Source of the DNA: Gaiellasilicea sp963731615 | Lineage (GTDB): Bacteria > Actinomycetota > Thermoleophilia > Gaiellales > Gaiellaceae | Direction: 5' to 3' | Assembly (NCBI GenBank): GCA_963731615.1 | Contig: CAVSWD010000005.1 | Location: 62,001 to 126,000 of the forward strand | Length of the DNA stretch: 64,000 bases | Shown here: positions 51,663 through 60,902 of the stretch, piece by piece | Layout of the letters: every line of letters starts with the position of its first letter | Position numbering within the stretch: position 1 is the first letter of the stretch | Made by a program: the position numbers and the translations under genes | Notes under the pieces: generated by a model | Seen by the model: only the letters and a program-made list of their open reading frames with translations | What the model was told of the DNA's origin: nothing | Databases searched by the model: none

Positions 51663-53402
51663 GTGGCCATCCTGGGCGTCGACGTCGGCGGAACGTTCAC
51701 CGACGCGGTGCTCCTCGACGGCGACGAGTTGCGGACGGCCAAGGTGCCGACCGCGCGGCGGCAGGAGGAGTCGGTGCTGGCAGCGGCTGCGGCAGTGGGC
51801 GCACACGAGCTGGAGCGCTTCACGCACGGGACGACGATCGCGACCAACGCGCTGCTCGAGCGGCGCGGCGCGCGGACGGCGCTCGTCTCGACCGCCGGGT
51901 TCGAGCACGTCCTCCACCTGCGCCGCCAGAACCGCGCCCACCTCTACCGGCTCTGCGCGCCGCATCCGGAGCCGCTCGTGCCGCTCGAACGGTGCGTCGG
52001 CGTCCGCGGTCGAATGGGGCCGCACGACGAGCTCGAGCCGCTCGACCTCGATCGCTGCCCGGACCTGAGCGAGGCGGAGGCGATCGCCGTCTGCCTGCTC
52101 TTCTCGTTCCGCGACCCCGCGCACGAGCAGGCCGTCGCCGCCGAGCTGCGCCGCCGCCACCCGCAGGCCCACGTCGTCGCCTCGCACGAGTCGGCGCCCG
52201 AGTTCCGCGAGTACGAGCGCGCTTCGACGACGGCCGCGGACGCCTATCTCGGGCCGCTGCTCGGCCGCTACTTGCGGGCGCTGGCGAAGCGCTGCGCCGA
52301 GGCCGGCCTGCCGGAGCCGCTCGTGATGCGCTCGTCCGGCGGCGTCGCGTCGCTCGAGGAAGCGGCCGCGCACGCGGCGCGGGCGCTTCTCTCGGGCCCG
52401 GCCGCAGGCGTCGTCGGCGCAGCCAGGCTGGCGCGCCTGGCCGGGATCGAGAACGCGATCGCCTTCGACATGGGGGGAACCTCGACCGACGTCTGCGCGA
52501 TCGTCGCCGGCGAGGCGTCGCGCTCGAGCGAGCGCCTCGTCGGCGGGCTGCCGATCCGGCTGCCGACGCTCGACGTCCACACGGTCGGCGCCGGCGGCGG
52601 CTCGATCGTCTGGCGCGACGCCGGCGGCGCGCTCCGCGTCGGGCCGGCGAGCGCGGGCGCCGAGCCGGGGCCTGCTTGCTACGGCCGCGGCGGCGAGCGG
52701 CCCACCGTCACCGACGCGAACCTGCTGCTGGGACGGCTGCCGCAGCAGCTCGCGGGCGGGATCGAGCTCGACGGCGACGCAGCGAAGCGAGCGCTCGCGC
52801 TGGTCGCAGCGACCCCCGAGGACGTGATCGAGGTCGTGAACGCCGAGATGCTGGCCGCGCTCCGGGTCGTCTCGGTCGAGCGCGGCCTCGATCCGCGCGA
52901 CTTCGCGCTCGTCGCGTTCGGCGGCGCCGGGGCGCTGCACGCGTGCGCGCTGGCGGAGGAGCTCGAGATCGAGACGGTGCTCGTCCCGGAGGCGGCAGGC
53001 GTCCTCTCGGCGCTCGGGCTCGCGCTCAGCGACGAGCGGCGCGACACCGTCCGCTCACTCGTCGTCCCGCTCGCCGAGGCCGACCTGCCGGCCGAGGGCG
53101 AAGCCGACGTTCGCTACGTCGGCCAGTCGTTCGAGTTGACCGTGCCGCTCGGCGGCGACGTCGCCGAGGCGTTCCACCGGATGCACGAGGAGCGCTACGG
53201 GTATGCGGAAAGGACACGTCCGCTCGAGCTGGTGGCGGTCCGGACCGCCCATGTCCTTCCCGGTCCCCGGTACACGGCTAGACAGGTGCCGGGTCGGTCG
53301 TTCGAGACAGGAGTGACCTGTTTGGAAGGATCGACCGCCTGGATCCCACCCGGCTGGACCGGCCAGTGGCGCGACGGCTCGCTGGTGGTGGCGCGAGCGT
53401 GA
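51663..53402 (+). CDS. hyuA: Hydantoinase/oxoprolinase family protein, HyuA-like subunit
   Basis: ATP-binding subunit of a hydantoinase / 5-oxoprolinase / acetone-carboxylase-type enzyme, which opens or carboxylates its substrate using ATP. Of its 579 residues, AILGVDVGGTFTDAVLLDGD is the first phosphate loop, FTHGTTIATNALLERRGART follows, and IAFDMGGTSTDVCAIVAGEA near residues 270-290 is the second ASKHA phosphate loop. VGAGGGSIVWRDAGG and AGAEPGPACYGRGG are also characteristic. It is about 100 residues shorter than typical HyuA, chiefly at the C-terminus. GTG 51663 is close behind TAGAGT. It is coupled to hyuB by GTGA. The substrate is unknown, and the pair probably has nothing to do with the glycans around it. 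Confidence 0.9.
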   Translation: MAILGVDVGGTFTDAVLLDGDELRTAKVPTARRQEESVLAAAAAVGAHELERFTHGTTIATNALLERRGARTALVSTAGFEHVLHLRRQNRAHLYRLCAPHPEPLVPLERCVGVRGRMGPHDELEPLDLDRCPDLSEAEAIAVCLLFSFRDPAHEQAVAAELRRRHPQAHVVASHESAPEFREYERASTTAADAYLGPLLGRYLRALAKRCAEAGLPEPLVMRSSGGVASLEEAAAHAARALLSGPAAGVVGAARLARLAGIENAIAFDMGGTSTDVCAIVAGEASRSSERLVGGLPIRLPTLDVHTVGAGGGSIVWRDAGGALRVGPASAGAEPGPACYGRGGERPTVTDANLLLGRLPQQLAGGIELDGDAAKRALALVAATPEDVIEVVNAEMLAALRVVSVERGLDPRDFALVAFGGAGALHACALAEELEIETVLVPEAAGVLSALGLALSDERRDTVRSLVVPLAEADLPAEGEADVRYVGQSFELTVPLGGDVAEAFHRMHEERYGYAERTRPLELVAVRTAHVLPGPRYTARQVPGRSFETGVTCLEGSTAWIPPGWTGQWRDGSLVVARA

Positions 53403-54871
53403 ACGTGCGCCTTCAAGTGCTCGGCTACGCGATCCGCGCAGTCGCCGAGGAGATGGGTGCGGTGCTGATCCGGTCGGCGTTCTCCGCCAACATCAAGGAG
53501 CGCCGCGACTGCTCGACCGCGATCTTCGACGCGGCCGGGAGGATGGTCGCGCAGGCGGAGCACATCCCTGTGCATCTCGGCGCGATGCCCGCGTCCGTGG
53601 CAGCGGTGATCGCCTGCGAGCCCGGCCCCGACGACGTCTTCATCCTCAACGACCCCTACGCCGGCGGGACGCACCTACCGGACATCACGCTCGTCTCGCG
53701 CACCGAGCTGGGCTTCGCCGCGACGCGCGCACACCACGCGGACGTCGGCGGCTCGGTGCCGGGGAGCATGCCGGCGGATTCGCGGACGCTGGCCGAGGAA
53801 GGGGTCGTGATCCCGCCGACCCGGCTCGACGAGCGGACGCTTGACGCGCTGGTGGCCCAGATGCGAAATCCCGATGAGCGGCGCGGCGACCTGCGTGCGC
53901 AACTGGCGGCGCAGCGGCTCGGCGCGCGCCGGATTGCCGAGCTGTGCGCGCGGCGCGGCCACGAGGAGGTCGCCGCGGCGATGAGCGAGCTCGTCGCCTA
54001 CTCCGAGCGCCGCGTCCGCGCCGGCATCGTCGCGCTGCCCGACGGACGCTACGAGGCGACGGACGTCCTCGAGACCGCTGACGGCGAGCTCGAGCTGCGC
54101 GCCGCCGTCACGGTGGCCGGCGACAAGCTGGAGATCGACTTCACCGGCACGGCGGGGCAGCACGACGGCAATCTCAACTGTCCGCTCGCGGTCACGCAGT
54201 CCGCCTGCTTGTTCGTCGTCCGCTGCCTCACCGATCCGGACGTGCCCGCCTCCGCCGGCGCGCTCGCCCCCGTCACCGTCACCGCGCCCGAGGGCTGCCT
54301 CGTCAACGCGCGCGCTCCCGCGGCAGTCGCCGCCGGCAACGTCGAGACGTCGAGCCGCATCGTCGACGTGCTCTTTCGCGCCTTCGGCGCCGCGGTGCCG
54401 CTGCCGGCCCAGGGACAGGGGACGATGAACAACGTCATCCTCGGCAACCAGCGTTTCACCTACTACGAGACGATCGGCGGCGGCCAGGGCGCGTGCCCGG
54501 ACGCCGACGGACCGTCGGGCGTGCACGTCGCGATGTCGAACACGCTCTCGACCCCGACGGAGGCACTCGAGCTCGAGTACCCGCTCCGCGTCGAGCGCCA
54601 CGCGCTGCGGCTCGGCTCGGGCGGAGCCGGCCTGCACCGGGGCGGGGACGGTGTCGTCCGGGAGCTGCGTGTCCTCGAGGCCTGTCGGCTCTCGTTGCTC
54701 TCCCAGCGTCGGCGCATCGCGCCGGCCGGGGCCGCGGGAGGCTCGGACGGCGCGTCCGGGCAAAACAGCGTCAACGGCGAGGCGCTGCCCCCGTTCGCCT
54801 CGCGCGAGCTGGAGCCTGGCGACGTGCTGACGGTCGAGACGCCGGGCGGGGGCGGCTACGGCAGCACGTAG
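53399..54871 (+). CDS. hyuB: Hydantoinase B/oxoprolinase family protein, HyuB-like subunit
   Basis: Partner subunit of HyuA, 490 residues. VNVRLQVLGYAIRAVAEEMG and IRSAFSANIKERRDCSTAIF open the fold. AEHIPVHLGAMPASV and FILNDPYAGGTHLPDITLVS contain the conserved His/Asp metal ligands, and RAHHADVGGSVPGSMPADSR another. DFTGTAGQHDGNLNCPLAVT and TYYETIGGGQGACPDADGPS complete the family pattern. It is slightly short for HyuB (usually 520-600). GTG 53399 overlaps the HyuA stop. The 3' end overlaps the convergent GT39-like gene by 16 bases. It is intact, and the codon use is strongly GC-biased like its partner. Confidence 0.9.
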   Translation: MNVRLQVLGYAIRAVAEEMGAVLIRSAFSANIKERRDCSTAIFDAAGRMVAQAEHIPVHLGAMPASVAAVIACEPGPDDVFILNDPYAGGTHLPDITLVSRTELGFAATRAHHADVGGSVPGSMPADSRTLAEEGVVIPPTRLDERTLDALVAQMRNPDERRGDLRAQLAAQRLGARRIAELCARRGHEEVAAAMSELVAYSERRVRAGIVALPDGRYEATDVLETADGELELRAAVTVAGDKLEIDFTGTAGQHDGNLNCPLAVTQSACLFVVRCLTDPDVPASAGALAPVTVTAPEGCLVNARAPAAVAAGNVETSSRIVDVLFRAFGAAVPLPAQGQGTMNNVILGNQRFTYYETIGGGQGACPDADGPSGVHVAMSNTLSTPTEALELEYPLRVERHALRLGSGGAGLHRGGDGVVRELRVLEACRLSLLSQRRRIAPAGAAGGSDGASGQNSVNGEALPPFASRELEPGDVLTVETPGGGGYGST

Positions 54872-56770
54872 AGCGTGTAGCGCTCGTCCCGGTAGACGCT
54901 GTCGGCGTCCGGGGCGATGTCGAAGCGGTCGCGGTCGACAACGAGCCACTGCGCACCTGCGTCGCGCGGGATCGCGACGTCTCCGGTCTCGAAGAAGCGC
55001 ACGTTGTCCTCCCGCCGCTCGTACGGGCGGTTCTCCTCGGTGTCGGCGACGTGACTGGGCGGCGCCGCGGCGATGTAGACCGGCGCGGAGGCGCCGATCC
55101 GGTAGCTCGTCTCGAGATCGGAGTAGACCGTGTCGCCGCGCGGGACGTCGTCACGCAGCGCCGCAATCAGCCCGGGAGTGAGCGGGTTCGGCAGACGGGC
55201 CTCGGACGGGCTCCAGTTCGCAGCGGCGTGGACGGCGATCGGGAGGACGAAGAGCGCCGCGGCCATACCCGACGAGGCCGGCCGGCTGCTCGAGGGACGG
55301 CCGGCGCCAGAGGCCGTAGCCGAGCGCAGCGAGCCCTGCGACGACCGCGAACCACGTCACGAGCGCCGGCCCGCCGTCCTCCAGCCGGTACGAGAACTCG
55401 CCCGGGTAGAGGAGCTGAAGCACGATCCCGCCGGCGAGCGCCACCGGGAGCAGCAGCCACCGCAGGAAGGTGCTGAGGACGACGAGCCCGCCGGCGAACG
55501 CGAAGGCAACCGGCCAGAAGCCGGCGGCGCGGCGCGACTGCGAGATCGAGACGAGATCGGAGAACGCCGTGAAGAGGCTCGGCACGAACATCACCGCCGC
55601 AACCGCGAGGAAGCCGCCGAGCACGTACGCCGCCCAGCGCTGGCGCAGGGCGAATCCCGCCAGCGGCACGAACAGGAGCGCGACGACGGCGACCGCGCCC
55701 GCTCGCCCGAAAACCTCGGGCGCGAGCCGGTAGCTCGTGTCGGAGAAGACGTCGAGCTGGCCTGCGTACTGCTCGAACGCGCGCCGGAGCTCGTCTCGGC
55801 CCGGCGCATGCGAGGCGGTGTCGCGGACGACCGGGAGCAACCACGCCAGGTAGGCGGCCGCCGGAAGGACGAGCGCGGCCAGCGCCGCCGCAATCCGCTT
55901 CGCCTCGTGCCTCTGGACGAGCGCGCGCACGACAAGGAAGCCGAGGAACGGGAGCCAGAGGAAGATCGCGTACGTCGGGTGCACGACCGCGAGTACGAGC
56001 CCGGCAGCGGCGACGGAGGCGAGCAAGCCGCGGGTCGGCCGCTCGACGTAGGCGAACGCCAGCCCCAGCGCCGCGGGCACGAGCAGCTGGCGCGAGCCGG
56101 TGGCCGGCAAGCCGAGCGCGGTGTAGGCGCCGCCGTAGGCGGGCGCGAGCGCCGTCACCGCGAGTGCGCCGCAGACGACCGCAACGGCCGGCCCGACCCG
56201 GCGAAAGAGCGCGTACCCCGCCTCGTAGGCGACGAGCAGCGCCACCGGCGCGAGCACCGAGGCCTGGTGCAGGACGACGACGCTCGGATCGACGAAGGCG
56301 ACGCGGGCGACGAGCGCCAGAAAGCCGTGCCAGAGCGGGAAGGCGTAGCCCGGGTGCAGGCCGCCGTCGGCGAACTCGTTGACGGCATCGAGCGAGAGCG
56401 AGCCGAACGCGTCGAGCTTGCGCACGCGGGCGAGGTGGAAGAAGCCGTCGCCGCCGATCTCGCCCGCGACGTGCCAGAGCAGGACGCCCAGCACGACGCC
56501 GGCACCGAAGACCCACCAGCGGCCGGGCACGCGCTCCGGCCGGGGGGCGCGCCGGGCGAACGGCAGCGCCACAGCGGCGGCCACAACCAGCAGCACGAGC
56601 GTCAGCGTCAGCGAGGCGCCGACGAGGAACGTCACCGCAAGCGCGCCGAAGAGGAGCGCCAGCGACCAGGCGAGCGTGACGCCCACGCCTCGCAGCCCGA
56701 GCGCGCGGGCGAGGATCGCGCCGGGGAGGAAGAGGATCCCCGTCGCGAACGCAAGCCGCAGCAGCGTCAT
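54856..56770 (-). CDS. Large polytopic membrane protein (GT39/YfhO-like), one frameshift
   Basis: About 637 residues with 13 or more helices and a soluble C-terminal domain. ATG 56770 (MTLLRLAFATGILFLPGAIL) overlaps the upstream GT2 stop (ATGA). The clean part to about 55270 contains GGDGFFHLARVRKLDAFGSL, an acidic-basic first long loop as in GT-C enzymes, and VVHPTYAIFLWLPFLGFLVV. After the shift near 55268 the rest is open (VLPIAVHAAANWSPSEARLP, SYRIGASAPVYIAAAPPSHV) to the end VYRDERYTLYVLP. It is probably an outer-face glycosyltransferase; donor unknown. It is last gene of the seven-gene unit from 62774. Confidence 0.72.
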
Positions 56771-57651
56771 CGCTCGAGCAGCTCCGGCACAGGCCCCGAG
56801 CCGAGCCAGTCGGCCACATCGCGGTACATCCGCCCGCGCTCGTCCCGGAACAACCGCCCGCGCAACGACAGCGCCACGCGGAGGAGCCGGCGCGCGCGCT
56901 CCGCGTATCGGATCCCGCGATGCTTCGCGAGGTAGCGCAGGTGCCCGCGTACGTTCTCGCGGAACATGCGGCCGCCGTGCGAGGCGCCGCCGACGTGGAC
57001 GCACTGGGCGCCGGGGTAGAAGAGCACTTTCCAGCCGGCGTCCCGGAAGCGCTGGCACCAGTCGGTCTCCTCGCTGAAGAGGAAGAACGCCTCGTCGAGC
57101 GGGCCGACCTCCTCCACCGCCTGGCGCCGAACGAGCATGCACGCCCCCATCACCACCTCGACCTCGCGCTCCTCGTCGTGCGCGAAGCCGCCGGCGTAGA
57201 AGGCGTTCAGAAGCCGCGAGCGCGGCGCGAGCTTGCGCAGGAAGAAGTATTCGGTCGCGAGGCGCCAGAGCGTCGGCACCCCTCGGACCGACCGCTGGAG
57301 CGTCCCGTCGACGTTGAGCAGCTTCGGGCCGATGACGGCCGCTTCCGGACGCGCGTCCGCGAACCGAACGAGCCGCTCGAGCGAGCCCTCGTTCAGCCAC
57401 GCGTCGGCATTGAGGATCAGGGCGTAGCGTCCGGCGGCGGCGGCCATGCCGGCGTTCCAGCCCGCGGCAAGGCCGAGGTTCGCCTGCTCGATCACCGTCG
57501 CCTCGGGAAAGAGCTCGCGGACGACATCGGGCGTGCCGTCGCTGGACCCGTTGTCGACGACGATTGTCTCCTCGCCTCGCACACTCTCGAGCGCGCGCTC
57601 GATCCACGGCAGCGCGTTGTAGGTGACGACGACGACGCTCGCGTCAGACAT
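56767..57651 (-). CDS. Glycosyltransferase family 2 (rhamnosyltransferase-like)
   Basis: Intact GT-A transferase of 294 residues, closest in layout to WbbL/RfbF-type rhamnosyltransferases. ASVVVVTYNALPWIERALES and ETIVVDNGSSDGTPDVVREL bind the nucleotide. YALILNADAWLNEGSLERLV gives the NxD-type metal motif. VMGACMLVRRQAVEEVGPLD and AFFLFSEETDWCQRFRDAGW hold the acceptor/catalytic Glu-Glu-Asp-Trp signature. There are no membrane helices. ATG 57651 overlaps the upstream gene's end by eight bases, and its own stop overlaps the next start. RmlB-like and DegT genes in the same operon make a deoxy- or aminodeoxy-sugar donor plausible. Confidence 0.88.
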   Translation of the reverse strand: MSDASVVVVTYNALPWIERALESVRGEETIVVDNGSSDGTPDVVRELFPEATVIEQANLGLAAGWNAGMAAAAGRYALILNADAWLNEGSLERLVRFADARPEAAVIGPKLLNVDGTLQRSVRGVPTLWRLATEYFFLRKLAPRSRLLNAFYAGGFAHDEEREVEVVMGACMLVRRQAVEEVGPLDEAFFLFSEETDWCQRFRDAGWKVLFYPGAQCVHVGGASHGGRMFRENVRGHLRYLAKHRGIRYAERARRLLRVALSLRGRLFRDERGRMYRDVADWLGSGPVPELLER

Positions 57652-58613
57652 GACTCGCTCTCGGCCCGCCGCGCAGCCCTTCCCAGAGCAGGATCGCGCC
57701 GCCAGGCAGCGCCATGGCGACCGTGACGAGGAAGAAGAGGAAGCCGGCGGCGAAGGCCTGGTCGGCGCCGATGCCGACGCTGCCGAGGAAGCTGACGAAG
57801 AAGGCCTCCCGCACGGCGAAACCGTTGAGCGTGAACGGAACGAGCAGCACGAGGAAGAAGAGCGGCCCCATCACGTAGTAGAGACGCGGCGGCAGATCGA
57901 TCCCGACCGACCGCGCCGTCGCCCAGATCGCGAGCACCCGAATGGCCTGGATCCCGACCGTGAAGACGAAGAGGGCCAGCAGGAGACCGCTGCGGTCGCG
58001 AAACGCGTGCACGCCGTCGTAGACCGCGCGCACCGGCCGCTCGAGGCGGACGCGCCGCAGCACTGGCATCGTCAGGCGCAGCAGCGGCCGGGCCGACCGC
58101 GCGAAGAAGAGGAAGCCGAGCAGGATCGTCCCGAACACGAACGCGCCCTCGATCCACAGGTAGGCGCCTACGTCGTAGCGGCCGACCGCGAGCAGGAAGC
58201 CGACGGCGCCGAGGAGAACGGTCGCCGCTCCGCCGAGCGCCCGCTCGAGCAGGACGATCGCGGAGATCGCACCGAGCCGCGCCGGATGACGGCGGGAGGT
58301 CTCCAGGATCCGGACGGCGTCACCGCCGATCGACGTCGGCAGGATCTGGCCGGCCGTGTAGGCGACGAGGTACGCGCGCGTCAGCCACGGCAGCCGCTCG
58401 TGCATGCCCTGCGAGGCCAGCAGTCGCCGCCAGCGCTCGGCCATCGGCACGACGGTCAGGATCATGATCGCGACCGCGAGCGCGAACCACCACGGGTCGG
58501 CGTCGGCGCAGGACTGTCGATCGTCTGGCGGAGGTCGATCTTCCAGATCGAGATAGGCGACCGCGAGGCCGGTGAGAAGCAGCGTCGCGCGCGACGCGAA
58601 GCGGCCGGCTCAT
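57644..58613 (-). CDS. Lysylphosphatidylglycerol-synthase-type (AglD/UPF0104) membrane protein, 5' frameshifts
   Basis: Integral membrane protein of about 320 residues with seven to eight helices, family 'LPG synthase transmembrane domain / flippase-like'. From ATG 58613 the first pieces (RATLLLTGLAVAYL, IWKIDLRQTID, DPWWFALAVA) lie in different frames between 58600 and 58470. From 58465 the frame is clean: MILTVVPMAERWRRLLASQG, LTRAYLVAYTAGQILPTSIG with the conserved P-T-x-x-G-D segment, VPFTLNGFAVREAFFVSFLG with the family's N-G-x-x-x-R-E motif. ATG overlaps the DegT stop (ATGA). Such proteins often sit in glycan loci and may move or modify lipid-linked sugars; a precise role is not known. 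Confidence 0.78.
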
Positions 58614-59724
58614 GCGCGGTCGCAGACTCGTCCGAGCGCCTCGAGCACGTCCGCGATGTCCTCGTCGGAGTGCGCCGGCGAGAGCGGCAGCGAGAGGATC
58701 TCGCCGCCCGCACGCTCGGCGACCGGGAGCGGCGGCTGCTCGGGAAAGCGCTCGCGGTACCAGGTGAGCCGGTGCACGGGCAGGAAGTGGATCGAGGTCG
58801 AGATTCGCTCGGCCGCGAGCGCCTGCTGCAGCTCGTCGCGGGTGAGGCCGAAGCGCTCGGCGTCGACGCGAACGACGTAGAGATGCAGAGCGTGCGTGTC
58901 GCGCGGGTCGCGCTCGAGCGGCTCGATCCCGTCGATGGCGCGGCCAGCCCCTCGTCGTAGAGCGCGAACTGACGCTCGCGCGCGGCCGTGTGCTCCGGCA
59001 GCTTGTCGAGCTGGACGAGCGCGATCGCCGCGAGCACGTCGGAGAGGTTCGCCTTGTAGCCGGGGACGGTGAGGTCGTAAAGCGAGCCGTCGCCACGGCG
59101 CATCAGCCGCAGATTTCGAATCGCCTCGGCGATCTCGTCCGAGTTCGTCGACACGAGCCCGCCTTCACCCGCTGCGATGTTCTTCGTCGCGTAGAGGCTG
59201 AAGCAGGTCGCTTCGGAAAGGCCGCCGAGCTTGCGGCCGCGGTAGGCGCTCTCGGCCGCGTGCGCGGCGTCCTCGATCACCGGGATCCCGAGCTCCCAGA
59301 TCGGATCGAGGTCACAGGGCTGCCCGGCGAGGTGCACGGGCATGATCGCTTTCGTCCGCTCGGTCACGGCGGCCTCGACGAGCGCCGGATCGATGTTCAG
59401 ATCGCCCTCGCGGACGTCGACGAAGACCGGCGTCGCACTGCTGTGGACGATCACGTTCGCCGTTGCCGGCCAGGTGATCGGCGTCGTGATCACCTCGTCT
59501 CCGTCGCCGACGCCGAGCGCGACGAGCGCCAGATGCAGCGCAGCGGTGCCCGACGCGACCGCGAGCACGTGCTTCGCCTCGAGGTACTCGGCCATCCGCT
59601 CCTCGAGCAGCGCCGCCCGCGGCCCGGTCGTGAGCCAGCCCGACCGGAGCGTCTCGGCGACGGCCTCGATCTCCTCCTCGCCGATCGAAGGCGGCTGGAA
59701 GCCAAGCGGGGTTTCTCTCGTCAT
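58610..59724 (-). CDS. DegT/DnrJ/EryC1/StrS sugar aminotransferase, one frameshift
   Basis: PLP enzyme that aminates a keto-sugar nucleotide. ATG 59724 opens TRETPLGFQPPSIGEEEIEA. HVLAVASGTAALHLALVALG holds the phosphate-binding Ser/Gly/Thr, IPVIEDAAHAAESAYRGRKL the Asp that pairs with the PLP nitrogen, and CFSLYATKNIAAGEGGLVST the Lys that forms the Schiff base, followed by the GEGG loop. A single-base shift near 58945 separates ALYDEGLAAP from ALHLYVVRVDAERFGLTRDE, and the final frame ends EALGRVCDRA. The joined length of about 370 is normal. ATG overlaps the ATP-grasp stop (ATGA). With the RmlB-like gene two positions upstream it gives a route to an amino-deoxy sugar. Confidence 0.88.
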
Positions 59725-60902
59725 TCGACGACGAAGCGTATTTCGTCCGCGGCCGCACGAGCGCGCTCGAGCGCGTCGTCGCGACTGTCGCCGACCGCGA
59801 TCACGGCACCGGCCCGGTCTGCTCCGCGCAGGAGCGGGCCGAAGGTATGGCCGGGCTCGCGGTAGATCCGTACGTCGACGACCCCTTCGGCCGCGTGCGC
59901 AGCCTCCCGGCCCTCGATCGCGAGCAGCCGACCCTCGGGCGCGACGAGGAAGAGGACGCAGCCGCCGCCGGCGAGACTTTGTGTTCCTGTAACACAAACC
60001 TCGTTCCCCAGCGCGAAGTCGAGCGCGAGCTCGTTCAGCTTCACGCCCGTGACCGCCTCGACGAGCTCCGCGTCGTGACCGCCGCCGAGCCGCGCAGCCA
60101 GCTCGACCACGCGGGATCCGTCCTCCCCGACGCGGATCTGGGTGTAGGTAGGCCCGTTGCGGATCCCGAGCGCATCGGCCGCTGCACGGGCCGCGTCGAT
60201 CGGACCTTGTGTTACAGGAACACAAGGCCACACGTGCGCCAGCGCCACACCGAATGCGGGCGGGTCGGCCGTGACACGGTCGGTGACGAGGAGTGGGTGG
60301 AAGACGCCGTCGACCGAGACGGCGTTGACCGTCACCTCCGGGCCGTCGACGAACTCCTCGACGATGTAGGTGCCGTTGCGGGACGCCGCGAGCGCCGCCT
60401 CGATCGCGGCCGGCAGCTCCGCCTCCGTCCGCACGAGCGTCAGCCCGCGCTGGCCCTGCCGGTCCGGCGCCTTGACGACGCAGGGCGCGGCCGGCTCGGC
60501 GAGCAGCCGAGGCTGTGGCACTCCAGCGGCCGTGAAGCGCTCGCGCTGGCGCTGCTTCGAGGTCGCGAGCGCCGCCGTGGCGCCGTCGATGGGATGGGGC
60601 AGCCGCAGACGCTCAGCGACCCGCGCCGCGATGCCGACGGGCCAGTCGGCGCCCGGCGAGACGATGCCGTCGACGTTCTCGGCACGTGCGAGCCGGTCGA
60701 CGTCGGGTTCGTCCTCGGCCGAGACGAGCGCCCGCTTGTCGGCGTACGCGAATCCGGGCGCCGCCGCGTCGCGGTCGACCGCGATCACGAAGAGGCCGCG
60801 CTCGCGCGCCGCCCGCAGGAGCCCGACCTGCGCCGCACCCGCGCCTAGGACGAGGAGACGCGGACGTGCGCCGTCTGCGCCCGCCGCCTGATCTCTCTCC
60901 AC
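59721..60902 (-). CDS. ATP-grasp ligase interrupted by two in-frame palindromic inserts
   Basis: ATP-dependent carboxylate-amine/thiol ligase-like protein of 393 residues from GTG 60902. PRLLVLGAGAAQVGLLRAAR starts the pre-ATP-grasp domain, with FVIAVDRDAAAPGFAYADKR following. CVVKAPDRQGQRGLTLVRTE supplies the ATP Lys, GTYIVEEFVDGPEVTVNAVS the adenine-contact acids, and SRVVELAARLGGGHDAELVE the metal-binding Glu/Arg. Two odd hexapeptides, CVPVTQ (residues about 226-231) and CVTGTQ (about 302-307), are encoded by inverted copies of an AT-rich palindrome (60207-60225 and 59979-59997) and interrupt otherwise family-like sequence. It sits between the RmlB-like and DegT genes, overlapping both, so it may act on the amino sugar they make; that is inference. 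Confidence 0.85.
   Translation of the reverse strand: MERDQAAGADGARPRLLVLGAGAAQVGLLRAARERGLFVIAVDRDAAAPGFAYADKRALVSAEDEPDVDRLARAENVDGIVSPGADWPVGIAARVAERLRLPHPIDGATAALATSKQRQRERFTAAGVPQPRLLAEPAAPCVVKAPDRQGQRGLTLVRTEAELPAAIEAALAASRNGTYIVEEFVDGPEVTVNAVSVDGVFHPLLVTDRVTADPPAFGVALAHVWPCVPVTQGPIDAARAAADALGIRNGPTYTQIRVGEDGSRVVELAARLGGGHDAELVEAVTGVKLNELALDFALGNEVCVTGTQSLAGGGCVLFLVAPEGRLLAIEGREAAHAAEGVVDVRIYREPGHTFGPLLRGADRAGAVIAVGDSRDDALERARAAADEIRFVVE
59978..59998. repeat. Palindromic element copy 1, inside the ATP-grasp gene
   Basis: Left arm TTTGTGTT (59978-59985), spacer CCTGT, right arm AACACAAA (59991-59998), a perfect 8-bp inverted repeat. Its 19-bp core is the exact reverse complement of copy 2. 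The minus-strand coding phase is TGT GTT ACA GGA ACA CAA (CVTGTQ). It is strikingly AT-rich in a GC-rich gene. Confidence 0.8.
60205..60227. repeat. Palindromic element copy 2, inside the ATP-grasp gene
   Basis: Left arm CCTTGTGTT (60205-60213), spacer ACAGG, right arm AACACAAGG (60219-60227), a perfect 9-bp inverted repeat. The core TTGTGTTACAGGAACACAA (60207-60225) equals the reverse complement of copy 1. The minus-strand coding phase is TGT GTT CCT GTA ACA CAA (CVPVTQ), the same phase as copy 1. Confidence 0.8.

Noticed and set aside
51663..54871. HyuAB as part of the polysaccharide system
   Set aside because: Family knowledge points to hydantoin, oxoproline or ketone metabolism. It forms its own unit with its own promoter and no glycan link is visible.
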